Below are positions 1 through 8,352 of a stretch of DNA of 64,000 bases, in pieces. A program made the translations under genes and the position numbers. Source of the DNA: Gracilaria gracilis. Its lineage: Eukaryota; Rhodophyta; Florideophyceae; Gracilariales; Gracilariaceae. Each line of letters starts with the position of its first letter. Positions within the stretch are counted from its first letter, which is position 1. The DNA lies in contig JARGSG010000030.1 in NCBI GenBank assembly GCA_030374805.1, positions 186,001-250,000 on the forward strand, read 5' to 3'. The notes beneath the pieces were generated by a model that had not been told where the DNA came from, ran no database searches, and was given only the letters and a program-made list of their open reading frames with translations.

Positions 1-1680
1 AGGTGTCGCATTCTGCGAAGGCTGACTGGCACAAGTTGGGGTGGCAACTGGAGTACGATGAATATCTTTAGGATTGGATTTCTAGAGCCCTTAGCGAAGT
101 ACGCAGCATGTGTGGTTGTACCGAATGCCTTGGAATGTGCTGTAGAAGAGATTGAAAGAGCAAGAAATGCGGCATCAAGGCTGCAGACAGGATGTCCGAA
201 ATCTTCTCCTATTCACAGACTCAGGGAATTAGTGGACCAACCAAGCCTCTATAGAGTGGCAGTATCACAAGCCGCGATAGGATACGAGAAAGCAATGCGA
301 TGTGCAACAAAGGAAATGACACCAATTGCTTTCGCGTTAAAGATGGAGTCGCTCACCCGTATACGGAAGTCAAGATCATCGTTTAAGAAGGCTGCAGAGT
401 TCTGGCTTGCGGAGGTGGGGCTACTACAACTTCCCCGGGCGCCACTTCCAGAGGAGGTTGGTTTACTGAACATGGAAGGACTACAATTTCATTACAGCAA
501 CTGCTCTAAAGATGACACTGTTGAGGAACAAAGATTTGAAGCTATGAAAGCAATCAATTTATTACCACCTGCAGACTGTGAGGTTTGGACCGATGGATCT
601 GTAGGAAAGGCGGAAGGAACAGAGAGTTCCAAACCTCTAAGAGCTACTGTTGAGTGGGATGAAGGCTGGTACGCAGGTTCCATTCAATATCCTGAGGAGT
701 TTGATCGCTACGGTGAGATTGTCCAGAAATTTCAGAACAAACATGGACGAAGTCCGGATATAGTTGTTAACTATGATGATCACTTTTCGTTTGCATATGG
801 AGTGCTACCAGGAGGAAGAGAAATATTAGATGAAGACGGAGACCGACTGAACATAAAGGAACTTAAGATATCTACTGTGGGTGGTGGCTCATATGCAATA
901 TGGTGGCAACCTGGGGCACAACCGGAGACGAAATTGGTACCTGCTGGAGTCGGAGTATCTTCATTTATGGCGGAAGTGACGGCGCTAAAAGCAGCAATTA
1001 TGCGTGTGCTTGAAAAGGTACGAAGAGGCTGGAGAGGAATTGTTAGGATTGTTACTGATTCCCAAAGCGTTATGGAAAATCTGCAGACTCCAGTTCGACA
1101 ACAATCGAACGCTGTCCAGCAGCTTTCTAAATTGCTGTCTGAACTGAGTGTTTTATGTCCTGTTCATATACTTTGGGTGCCAAGTCATTGTGGAATTTTG
1201 AAGAACGAGCTAGTAGATAACATGGCGAAAGAAGCATTGAAGATTCCACTATGTGAACAGATAAGAGTTCCTATAGATCTTTCAGAAGTAAGAAGGAGGG
1301 TCTCAACTACGAAGAAATCAGTATCGCTCATTTCGAAGTTACCAGACGAGTTTGAAAATATTCTTACTCTAAGAGAAGCAGAAACAGCTTTGGCACAGAT
1401 ATATGTGGGACATACACCAAGTTTGCACCCTCTTGGATCTCATTTATTTGGAAAGAAGATGGTATGTAACTGTAGGCCTGGTGTTCTGAATGATGTGGAC
1501 CACTACCTTCTCAGATGCCCTAAGAGAAACTTGTCAAGACGCTTGTGTCTACCTTCAAGTCGTGAACGCCAGGACAAATCCGTTTCTAGTATTGTTAGAA
1601 AATGGCCCGTTAGAGTGTTGGCCTTTCTGGTGAGAGAGCGTTTCTTTGAACAGAAACGTTCTGCACCAAGCCATAATTGA
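1..1680 (+). CDS. 3' part of a LINE-type retrotransposon polyprotein (thumb region + RNase H), runs off the left edge
   Basis: The frame is open from base 1, so the first in-window ATG (58) is internal and the reverse transcriptase lies to the left. Numbering from that ATG, residues 1-165 look like the post-RT connector of LINE ORF2 proteins. An RNase H type I domain follows: WTDGS with catalytic Asp179, GGGSYAIWW at 275-283, Glu306, VTDSQS with Asp334, and WVPSHCG ending in Asp387. About 85 residues (roughly 188-272) are inserted between the first Asp strand and the GGG strand; they resemble a Tudor-like fold (VEWDEGWYAGSI, then VVNYDDH). A CNC...DHYLLRCP element near residues 463-485 matches the tail that follows RNase H in LINEs. 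Sequence similarity is visible by eye; element family and activity are unknown. No frame disruption is seen in the part present, so the copy may be recent. Confidence 0.85.
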   Translation, partial: RCRILRRLTGTSWGGNWSTMNIFRIGFLEPLAKYAACVVVPNALECAVEEIERARNAASRLQTGCPKSSPIHRLRELVDQPSLYRVAVSQAAIGYEKAMRCATKEMTPIAFALKMESLTRIRKSRSSFKKAAEFWLAEVGLLQLPRAPLPEEVGLLNMEGLQFHYSNCSKDDTVEEQRFEAMKAINLLPPADCEVWTDGSVGKAEGTESSKPLRATVEWDEGWYAGSIQYPEEFDRYGEIVQKFQNKHGRSPDIVVNYDDHFSFAYGVLPGGREILDEDGDRLNIKELKISTVGGGSYAIWWQPGAQPETKLVPAGVGVSSFMAEVTALKAAIMRVLEKVRRGWRGIVRIVTDSQSVMENLQTPVRQQSNAVQQLSKLLSELSVLCPVHILWVPSHCGILKNELVDNMAKEALKIPLCEQIRVPIDLSEVRRRVSTTKKSVSLISKLPDEFENILTLREAETALAQIYVGHTPSLHPLGSHLFGKKMVCNCRPGVLNDVDHYLLRCPKRNLSRRLCLPSSRERQDKSVSSIVRKWPVRVLAFLVRERFFEQKRSAPSHN

Positions 1681-1709
1681 GCTAGTGCACTCATAAACAG
1701 AGAGAGAGA
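1..1709 (+). mobile_element. Non-LTR retrotransposon, 3' end with short AG dinucleotide tail
   Basis: The coding region ends at 1680 and is followed by about 18 nt and an AG-repeat tail at 1699-1709. The 9-mer TCATACAAT starts at 1710. The same 9-mer also follows the CT tail of the truncated element at 3539-4134. The 5' end is outside the window, so a target-site duplication cannot be tested. Confidence 0.7.
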
Positions 1710-2011
1710 TCATACAATATATGTACTTGTCACAGAGCGTCTTCTTATCCATGTAGCAACCAGCAACTATATATATCTTGTGAACAACCGCCATTTCGCC
1801 ACCTCCGCCCGCTTCCTCTCGCCCTCTGCAACACGCAGCGTATTGTGCCAATCAAACTTCAACCAGCAGCAGTATGATGCAGCGTTTGTATGTTTGTTCG
1901 CAACGGCACATAGCCACCGCGGCGCGCAACGCAGTCCTCCATGTCTCTCACTATTCCAACACCTTGCTGCCAGGGCGAATGCCACATCGACCATACTTCT
2001 CCCAACCCCCG
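1710..2011. other. Intergenic stretch between LINE end and ZNHIT2-like stop
   Basis: Sits downstream of the LINE and on the 3' side of the minus-strand ZNHIT2-like gene. Open frames here overlap the antisense of that gene's 3' flank and have no recognisable protein. No RNA gene seen. Confidence 0.4.
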
Positions 2012-3361
2012 TCAGTGGTTTGCAACTTTGCTATCATCAAGCAGCTCAACTGCTCTGGCGGCTACCTTGAGCTCTTGGCAGCGCGCACGCTCCACCTGAA
2101 CAAACGAAGCCACCTTTCTCGCAGCGTCGCGCAACGCGCAGCTTTGCTGGCACAGCGCCCATGCAACCATGTACGCCATCTTTCTGCTTGCTTGCTTGAT
2201 AATCTTGCGCCCTTTTGTGGCCCCAACCTGCGCGCCGCTCGCCTGCAGCAGCGTTTGGCCGTAAAACAAACAACGCGTGACCCAATCGGAGCTCCCTGCC
2301 AGAACAGCCGCTACGTCGTCCAGCACAAGGTACGCCAGTTCGCTTCCGCGCGATTTGGACGCTGTGCCAACACACGCGCCACACACTTGATGCACTGTGT
2401 GATAGCGCACATCAGACGATAGCACGGAAGAAAGTGACCACATTGTCTTGGCGGCATGAAAGCAGTCAGACAGGCAGTCGCCGTCGTACAGGCGGAGAGT
2501 GAGGCAGATTGAGTGCAGAACATCGATGACAGAATTGATCAAATGGGGCGACGCATTCCGCTGCGCCATGTGAGGCGATACCAGTAGATGCTCTCGCTTC
2601 GGAAGCGGCGGCGGCTCTGACGGCTGTTGCTCGTCGTGTTGGTCGGTGCGAGTTGACACAATCCACCACGGGCGCCACGGCTTGAGCGAGTGCTGCAAAG
2701 TGTGGCGGTTGAGCTGATCGTGAAAGTTGTCGGCGAGCGGCTGTGGCAGCCTTGAGAGGATTTGGTCATACGTCAAGTGGCATTGCTCCATGTCATGCAC
2801 CAGTTGCTCAAGAGTGTGTTCAAGCTGTTGTTGTGGTGGCAGCGATTGAGAGTGTGGCAGAGAATCAGAATGGGGGCTATTTGTCACTTGATGGTGTTGA
2901 GCTTGTTGTTGACGGCGTTGTTCAGAAAGCGCGCTCGAACGGTAGGCGCGCTCCATCGAAGAGTTGAAGACAGTAAAGAACGCCTTCTTCTGCTCGTCGT
3001 GCAAGGAGTTGATGAACTGCTCCAGTACATGTGCATCATCGTTGTGTTGCTCATGTTGCTGAGAATCAGACTCAGACTCAGAGGTGTGCGAGTCGGTCAA
3101 GCGCTGCTCGAGGTGCGGCGCTTGTTCGGCAAACAGATGCAGGTCGGGGTCTCGTCGCAGTCGGTTGAGCAGGGCGTTGAAACGAGCTCTTTCAAGGTGC
3201 GATGCGGTTTTGCCTACCAGTTGGGCGGACGCTTGTTGTGAGAAAGCTTGCACGCATGACTGCGAATGGGCGCGGTAGCACGGCACGGAGCAATAGTGCG
3301 CCTGGCAGCGCGGGCACTTGTATTGCGCGTCGTTCCGGCACCGAGCTACGCTGCAGTTCAT
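2012..3361 (-). CDS. HIT-type zinc-finger protein, ZNHIT2-like
   Basis: A 449-residue protein starting at a clean ATG. The N terminus has the complete zf-HIT pattern: Cys3, Cys8, Cys16, Cys19, Cys24, Cys28, His32, Cys36. Residues 150-190 are Gln/Ser/His-rich and probably disordered. The C-terminal half keeps the ZNHIT2 hallmark WRPWW at 229-233, followed by a helical LINSVIDVLHSICLTLRLYDGD-type segment around 275-296. In animals and yeast this family works with the R2TP/Rvb ATPases in assembling complexes such as U5 snRNP; that role is inferred here. Length is close to human ZNHIT2 (about 400). Other zf-HIT proteins (BCD1, ZNHIT3, Vps71) fit less well because of the C-terminal region. Confidence 0.82.
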   Translation of the reverse strand: MNCSVARCRNDAQYKCPRCQAHYCSVPCYRAHSQSCVQAFSQQASAQLVGKTASHLERARFNALLNRLRRDPDLHLFAEQAPHLEQRLTDSHTSESESDSQQHEQHNDDAHVLEQFINSLHDEQKKAFFTVFNSSMERAYRSSALSEQRRQQQAQHHQVTNSPHSDSLPHSQSLPPQQQLEHTLEQLVHDMEQCHLTYDQILSRLPQPLADNFHDQLNRHTLQHSLKPWRPWWIVSTRTDQHDEQQPSEPPPLPKREHLLVSPHMAQRNASPHLINSVIDVLHSICLTLRLYDGDCLSDCFHAAKTMWSLSSVLSSDVRYHTVHQVCGACVGTASKSRGSELAYLVLDDVAAVLAGSSDWVTRCLFYGQTLLQASGAQVGATKGRKIIKQASRKMAYMVAWALCQQSCALRDAARKVASFVQVERARCQELKVAARAVELLDDSKVANH

Positions 3362-3479
3362 TATTGCTGCTCATATCATATCATACATATCATACCAACG
3401 CACTGCACACATGTAGATATATAGATGAAAACCCACAATCCGAGTGCAGCTAATAGTATTAGACTTACAGTGTAAGACC

Positions 3480-3520
3480 CATGGTACTGTACCATGATGG
3501 TACTATATATCCATATACCA
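3480..3520. repeat. Two short nested hairpins
   Basis: CATGGTAC-T-GTACCATG at 3480-3496 is a perfect hairpin, and ATGATGGTA (3494-3502) can pair with TACCATCAT near 3515-3523. They lie just before the left target-site duplication of the LINE copy and upstream of the ZNHIT2-like gene. Confidence 0.6.
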
Positions 3521-3528
3521 TCATATCG

Positions 3529-3538
3529 TCATACAATC
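3529..3538. repeat. Left 10-bp target-site duplication
   Basis: TCATACAATC is repeated exactly at 4135-4144, bracketing the LINE fragment. Confidence 0.8.
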
Positions 3539-4134
3539 GGGAGCCACACGACGTCACAATGCATTGCGTGATTGCTTTTATACTCTTCTGAAACAACCAC
3601 CGTTGTGCTTAGCTGTTTCACGAGAGTGGAAATTTCCCTCTCAACGACATCTTGAGGAGACCGCGCAATGGCGCCTGGACCTTGTCATTGATGACATAAG
3701 GTTTAACTCAAAACCAGTAGGTATTGATGTTACTGTGGTTAGCCCCAACAGCAGAGGATTTGCGGTAGCAGCGTCCAAAACGGCAGCCGCTGCAGCCACA
3801 AAGGCGGAGGAGTTTAAACGCTCGAAGTACAGCTCGCTTTGTGCCACCAATAATGTCGAATTCGTTCCGTTCGGTTTCGACGTTCACGGCGGCCTGGGAG
3901 AGTCCGGAAGACGCTTTTCTCGCCGCGTTGCGGAGTACGCCAGCAGCGTACGCGGCTCAAACCCCGTCAACGAGTACCATTCCTTGGTCCTGCGCTTAGA
4001 ACGAATTGTTCTGCAATTGACAGCTGCTGCCGTAAATCGTCGGCGCTGGACGCTTCACATGCACGCACACGCTGCCACGTCGGCGTGATCAACGTTTGTC
4101 CTTATTTCCTGAAATAAAGGTCTCTCTCTCTCTC
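3539..4134 (+). mobile_element. 5'-truncated non-LTR retrotransposon with CT tail and 10-bp target-site duplication
   Basis: A 596-bp insertion bracketed by the perfect direct repeat TCATACAATC (3529-3538 and 4135-4144). The 3' end has AATAAAGG and a CT dinucleotide tail at about 4121-4134. Short length, 3' tail and short duplication are the classic outcome of truncated target-primed reverse transcription. Its coding remnant looks like a restriction-like endonuclease domain, unlike the RNase H-bearing element at 1-1709, so two LINE groups are represented. The insertion ends about 20 bp before the mutarotase ATG at 4164. Confidence 0.8.
3540..4088 (+). pseudogene. LINE C-terminal fragment, probable restriction-like endonuclease domain
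   Basis: The frame reads through from the element's 5' edge (GATRRHNALRDC) without an ATG, so this is a truncated polyprotein end rather than an autonomous gene. A TRRHN motif is followed by WRLDLV, then GIDVTVVSP about 15 residues later and a KRSKY motif. That spacing matches the R-x-D / D / K-x2-Y core of PD-(D/E)XK endonucleases at the C terminus of R2-, CRE- and Utopia-like LINEs. The assignment rests on motif order only. The frame has no internal stop before 4088. Confidence 0.65.
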
Positions 4135-4144
4135 TCATACAATC
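4135..4144. repeat. Right 10-bp target-site duplication
   Basis: Exact copy of the left flank TCATACAATC, directly after the CT tail. Confidence 0.8.
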
Positions 4145-4163
4145 ATCTCCGCTTTCACCTCGC

Positions 4164-5327
4164 ATGTTTCTTCCTGATCAGCATCAGCATCCACAAATAA
4201 AGGCCTCGTTCGCTCGTCACCATCAGCAACACCCACAGATGGGCGGCGCGCAACAACAATCCGACCGAGTCGCGCCCAGAACAACTCACATCGAGGGCGT
4301 CTCAAACAACGGCGACTTCGTCAACACCATCCACCTCCGTTCCGAAAGCGGCGCCGAGGCGTCTGTTCTCACGCTGGGCGCACGGTTGCTGGATCTGCGC
4401 TTCTCCACCGGACCCAATCGCCTCATAACGTACCACGACCTGCCCGCAGTGGAGGCAGACTGGGCGTTCGTCAACGCCGTCATTGGCCGCGTTGCCAACC
4501 GCACGCGCCACGGAAAGCTCACCCGATACCCGCACATCGACTCCCATGCGCACCTGCAGTTGAACGACCAGGGCCGTCATCACATTCATGGCGGGCCGCA
4601 CTCGTGGGACAAGAGGCTCTTCGCGCTGCGAGCACGCACGGAAAGCATGGTCGAACTGTTTTTGATATCCCCTGACGGCGATCAGGGCTATCCTGGATTG
4701 CTTCAAGTCTCGGTTCGATATCATCTCAAAGGCGACGTACAGCTGGAGGTAACGCTCACTACCAAAAACATTGGCAACCATCCCACAGTGTGCAATCTCA
4801 CCCTACACCCTTACTTTGATCTCAGCGGTAGAGGCGGAACGGTGGAACAGTCTGTGCTTTCATACCGTATGCACGCAAGCGCTTGTGAGCAGTACCTTCA
4901 CGTCGATACCCACAATATCCCAACGGGCCTTGTCTCATCTGTGCGCGGCACCCGCTTTGACTTCACTAAGGAACGAGCCATACATGACGCATCATCTGCT
5001 ACTAAGGGATATGACCACTTTCTAGTAGCGCAATCAACTCCTGCCGCGGACCACCAGGCTTTACAGACATTGCTCACACTCACGCTGCCAGAGCAAGCTC
5101 CTCACAAAGCAGTCAAGTTGCAAGTGCAGAGCAACCAGCCAGGCTTTCAGCTGTACACAGCCAACGCGTTTAACGGATCTGGCAAGGAAAAGTTTGCAGA
5201 GCACGGCAGTATCGCTATTGAACCAAGTAACTTGATTGACGCTTCTAATCACAGTCATTTCCCTTGTGTGGCATTAAAGCCCAGTGAAACGAGAACCCAA
5301 TTCATCTCGTACAATTTAAGTTTGTAG
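4164..5327 (+). CDS. GALM: Aldose 1-epimerase (galactose mutarotase)
   Basis: A 387-residue protein of the GALM family, interconverting alpha and beta anomers of galactose or glucose ahead of the Leloir pathway. Visible family features: NRTRHG near residue 112, HIHGG with His142, SPDGDQGYPG near 169, LHPYFDL with the expected catalytic His215, GYDHFLV with Asp284, and IEPSNLIDA with the expected catalytic base Glu353. The first ~40 residues are Gln/His-rich and lie outside the fold; Met26 is an alternative start. No secretion or plastid signal is obvious, so a cytosolic location is inferred. The promoter/5' leader is interrupted by the LINE insertion 20 bp upstream. The stop codon lies inside a 48-bp palindrome. 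Confidence 0.9.
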   Translation: MFLPDQHQHPQIKASFARHHQQHPQMGGAQQQSDRVAPRTTHIEGVSNNGDFVNTIHLRSESGAEASVLTLGARLLDLRFSTGPNRLITYHDLPAVEADWAFVNAVIGRVANRTRHGKLTRYPHIDSHAHLQLNDQGRHHIHGGPHSWDKRLFALRARTESMVELFLISPDGDQGYPGLLQVSVRYHLKGDVQLEVTLTTKNIGNHPTVCNLTLHPYFDLSGRGGTVEQSVLSYRMHASACEQYLHVDTHNIPTGLVSSVRGTRFDFTKERAIHDASSATKGYDHFLVAQSTPAADHQALQTLLTLTLPEQAPHKAVKLQVQSNQPGFQLYTANAFNGSGKEKFAEHGSIAIEPSNLIDASNHSHFPCVALKPSETRTQFISYNLSL

Positions 5328-5359
5328 CAGCTCCTAGGAGCTCCTACAAACTTAAATTG
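5312..5359. repeat. 48-bp palindrome spanning the mutarotase stop codon
   Basis: The left half (5312-5335) is the last codons and TAG stop of the mutarotase gene; the right half is its reverse complement with a single mismatch (5328/5343) and no spacer. Immediately after it the Sel1-repeat relic begins. It could act as a 3'-end hairpin in RNA or mark a rearrangement breakpoint. Confidence 0.9.
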
Positions 5360-5364
5360 GACTA

Positions 5365-6575
5365 GTGCTCTTGGAGGACGCAGAAGTAGTGCAGAGGGAC
5401 ACGGCAAGGGATATGGATCTACTAGCCGCTTCTCTGATTTTGGGGTTGCTATTAATTACTGGAACTGAAGGTGTTCCTCCTAATCCGCCCGGGGGCATCC
5501 GCTTATTAGAAGAAGCTGGTAACATGGGCGCCGTTGATCCGCTTGTGTATCATGCGAAGGTGCCCTTTTTGGGCGCCCAAAATGTTGGCAAGGACCCTGT
5601 GAAATCCGTTTCATTGCTTGAGAAAGCTGTTGCCGAGGGAAACCACGAGGCTGGGAATTTCTCGCCCTTATACTCCCCGAAGGAGCAGATGGAATTCCTT
5701 CTGATCTACATCGAGCTGTGAGACTGTTCGAAAGAGCTATCGAAGAAGGCGAAAGAGACTCTTCACTGGTAGAACGTGGAGTTTTGTTTTACAATGGAGA
5801 ACAAGGGCTTCCAAGAGATCCAGGGCGTGCATATGGGTTGTTCCAAGAAGCTGCAGGGAAGCTTGACGAAGTAGGGATGTGCAACCTGGCAGTCATGCTC
5901 GTAGTCGGGATGGATGGAGTTCCAAAGGATAAACGCAGAGCGAAGGAGTTGTACGAGAAAGCTATTGAGGTAAAAGACTCTGTAATGGCGAAAGCATACT
6001 TGCCAATGTTGCTGTGGATTGAAGGCAAGGACCTTCCACGTGCAGTTCAGCTTTGTAATGAGGCTGTCCAAGAAGAGTATGTACCTGCGTTCCCCGCATT
6101 GGCTACCATGGAAAAGGATGTTCGCAGAGCTAAAATCCTCTGTGAGCGAGCCGCGTTGGACGATGATGAGCCCACTCATGAGTTAGTGATGGGAAACCTT
6201 TTCACGAAAGGGGAAGACAGTGAATACTTGGATGGACCTGCAGCAGTACAAGTCTATGAAAGCTTGATAGCAACGAGAAAGGACCTGTCGAAACTTGTGT
6301 GGGTCAAGAGCTCTCTGCGACTCTCGAGCACTAATCTTCCTTTTCGAGGTAGGACACATGGGGTCCATCCAGAAAGTCAGGTTGCTTTAACTCAAGTGAC
6401 TCTGGCAGTATTGAACTATGCCAGCTTTCTTATAAACGGGATGGCGGAAGTCCTAAGACTCTTAGACTCTCAGGAACTCCGCCATCCCGTCTTTATATAT
6501 TACGTATGTACTACCACAGTTCTTCTCCAGGAGAGACCGATGACGCAAGAAACTTGCAAAGAAGACTACACTTGA
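5365..6575 (+). pseudogene. Decayed Sel1-like repeat gene
   Basis: Two frames carry successive Sel1-like (TPR-related) repeats. The first (to about 5655) contains EGVPPNPPGGIRLLEEA and DPVKSVSLLEKAVAEG. The second continues with ADGIPSDLHRAVRLFERA, GLPRDPGRAYGLFQEAAG and GVPKDKRRAKELYEKAIE. The two join if a single small indel lies near 5645-5660. The 5' end is missing: the frame opens only after the palindrome at 5312-5359, and the first ATG is 5413. The 3' end runs into another inverted repeat at 6431-6497 after a last repeat-like helix. Sel1 proteins are adaptors; no function is claimed for this relic. A sequencing indel could mimic the frameshift but not the missing start. Confidence 0.7.
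6431..6497. repeat. Inverted repeat ending the Sel1 relic
   Basis: Arms 6431-6448 and 6478-6497 are complementary apart from a 2-nt bulge, and pairing continues inward with mismatches. Confidence 0.8.
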
Positions 6576-6766
6576 TCTCTGCCATAAAGACAAATGTGAC
6601 AGGAAACCATGGCCGCACAGTGTGTGCGAATGCTTCCCATAGACGATGGGGAAGGGTCCCGGCAAGAGCTAGTACAGAATCCGCATACAAGATTTACAAA
6701 TTGAGAGCAGCTTGTATTGTAGTAATGGAGTGGTTGCCTAAACGCTAACTAGTAGTTGACGCAAGC

Positions 6767-6797
6767 TGTTGTCTCCATCGCCGAAAAGGAGACAACA
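6767..6797. repeat. Short hairpin downstream of the inositol-polyphosphate kinase gene
   Basis: TGTTGTCTCC (6767-6776) pairs with GGAGACAACA (6788-6797) around an 11-nt loop. It lies 20 nt beyond the stop of the minus-strand kinase gene, so it could shape its 3' end. Confidence 0.6.
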
Positions 6798-6817
6798 ATC
6801 AAGCGTGGGGCGCATAG

Positions 6818-7699
6818 TCAGCTTTCGTTCTCCGCCGTGCTGGTGTTGGTACTGGCACTGGGCGTAATGGGTTGGTGGTTGGGTTCGGCCTTGTGAAGGT
6901 CGATCGCCTGCGACAAAAGGCCAACCATGTATTGCAGGCCTTTTAGATATCCAGTGTCTCGAAAACCGGAAGAGTGGACGGCGTGAGAAAAGTCTATCAT
7001 TCGCACGTCGACGCGAGGATAATGCGCACTGGATTTAGCACTCTCGTAAATGATCAACAAGGAGGAAGAATACAAGTAAAAGCGACGCTGCTGCGAAAAG
7101 TTTTGGCAGATGGTTTGTAAGCGTTGTAACACCAGCTGAGCGCTGCGCGTATCGAAGGCGACGGAGTCGTGAAAGAACCAGATGAGCTCGGGCAATAGGT
7201 CGTTCGGTTTGAGAGCTTTGCCATGCCACTTGTCGTGCACAGCAAAGTGGCCTTGGTCAGAAGCAGTATCGGAGGCGCGCTTGAACGAACGCGTGCCGAC
7301 GAAGCGAACGGCACAGGTGGAGGATGTGGTCATGAGAGTAGATTGAATCTGTTTCCTGCGCTTGTGATCAGGTGCATCGTCATCATAGTGTCGAAAGCCA
7401 ATCTTGATGTCCATGACGCACGGTTTGTGGAAACCATAATTGAGATCCTCGAGTTCGATCCACTTGTGAGCATCTGCGGCAGTGTGCTGCACGCCATAGA
7501 ACATGGGAGTGGCAGAACGCCACCAATGCAGGTGGGGCGGGAAGTGGTCGCTGTGAATGGTACGATAAAAGGCTTCCTCTTTCTCGGACCACGGCTTGAG
7601 AATGGAGCCAGGCTGCGCCTGTCGGATGAGCTGGTGGCCGGCCACCTGTATGGAGTAGGACGTTCCGGGCGGCTGCTGCGGGAGCGCGCGCTGCTCCAT
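6818..7699 (-). CDS. Inositol polyphosphate kinase (IPK/IPMK/IP6K family)
   Basis: A 293-residue protein from the ATG at 7697-7699; the frame continues upstream but without another ATG and through a G/C-rich leader. The IPK-family signature P-x3-D-x-K-x-G appears as PCVMDIKIG (93-101). Downstream are RFYLYSSSLLIIYE, the usual IPMK/IP6K beta strand, and MIDFSHA, the metal-binding DF(A/S) motif near residue 250. The enzyme phosphorylates soluble inositol phosphates with ATP. Whether it is a multikinase (InsP3 to InsP5) or an InsP6 kinase cannot be decided by eye. It is divergently transcribed from the PWWP gene across a 653-bp GC-rich region. Confidence 0.85.
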   Translation of the reverse strand: MEQRALPQQPPGTSYSIQVAGHQLIRQAQPGSILKPWSEKEEAFYRTIHSDHFPPHLHWWRSATPMFYGVQHTAADAHKWIELEDLNYGFHKPCVMDIKIGFRHYDDDAPDHKRRKQIQSTLMTTSSTCAVRFVGTRSFKRASDTASDQGHFAVHDKWHGKALKPNDLLPELIWFFHDSVAFDTRSAQLVLQRLQTICQNFSQQRRFYLYSSSLLIIYESAKSSAHYPRVDVRMIDFSHAVHSSGFRDTGYLKGLQYMVGLLSQAIDLHKAEPNHQPITPSASTNTSTAENES

Positions 7700-8352
7700 G
7701 ACGGCAGCAACGGAGGGGGAGGGGGCAGAAGGGGCGGTTTTGCAGCCGCGGCCGCCAGGGAGGGCTACGTGCAACGGCAGTGCATGCTGGTAGCAGGAGA
7801 CGCGGCGGCGTCGACACGGCAACCAGCGCCGCGGACGGCGACTCGCAGGGCGCGGACGGCAGCTGAGCTGCGCAACGGCCCCCCCCCCCCCCCCCCCCCG
7901 CGCCGAACGAGAGCGCGGCGAAGGTGCACGTCTGCGCGCGCGAGGCGCAACCGCCGCTAATGCAAATTGCAGTGGTGCTGACACACGTGGCCAGCGTCAC
8001 ACGTCGCACAGCCACCAAACAACTGGCGCCAAGCAACGCAAAGCGCGCGCGCGCGCTCTCGACGCGCGGATCTGCGCGCGTTTCAAAGCGCGTCCAGCAA
8101 CGCGCGCGCCCCTGTGTGTGCCGCGCCTCTCTCCCGCCGCCGCCATTATCTATTGTTCCTCAAAACCGCGCGCGCCGCTTGTTCTCCCCCTCTCCTCCCC
8201 GCCCCGCCCCCCTTCGCCCCCACCCCCCTTCTCCCCGTCCCCCCCTTCTCCCCATCCCTCCCTTCTCCCCGCTCCTTCTCCCCAAACCCTTTCTCTCCTG
8301 CACCCGCTTCTGCCTCATTCCCAATTGTTCGCTCATTGTACGCTTCCTCGCA
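7700..8352. promoter_or_regulatory. Bidirectional promoter region with poly-C tract and C-rich leader
   Basis: Separates the divergent kinase and PWWP genes. It has a 21-base C homopolymer at 7879-7899, CG dinucleotide-rich sequence near 8040-8110, and a C/T-rich tract at 8183-8290 that would lie in the PWWP transcript leader. Open frames here are compositional artefacts. Confidence 0.6.

Noticed and set aside
7223-7960. 245-codon plus-strand frame antisense to the inositol-polyphosphate kinase
   Set aside because: Mirror of a well-supported gene; Arg/Gly-rich composition driven by GC content.
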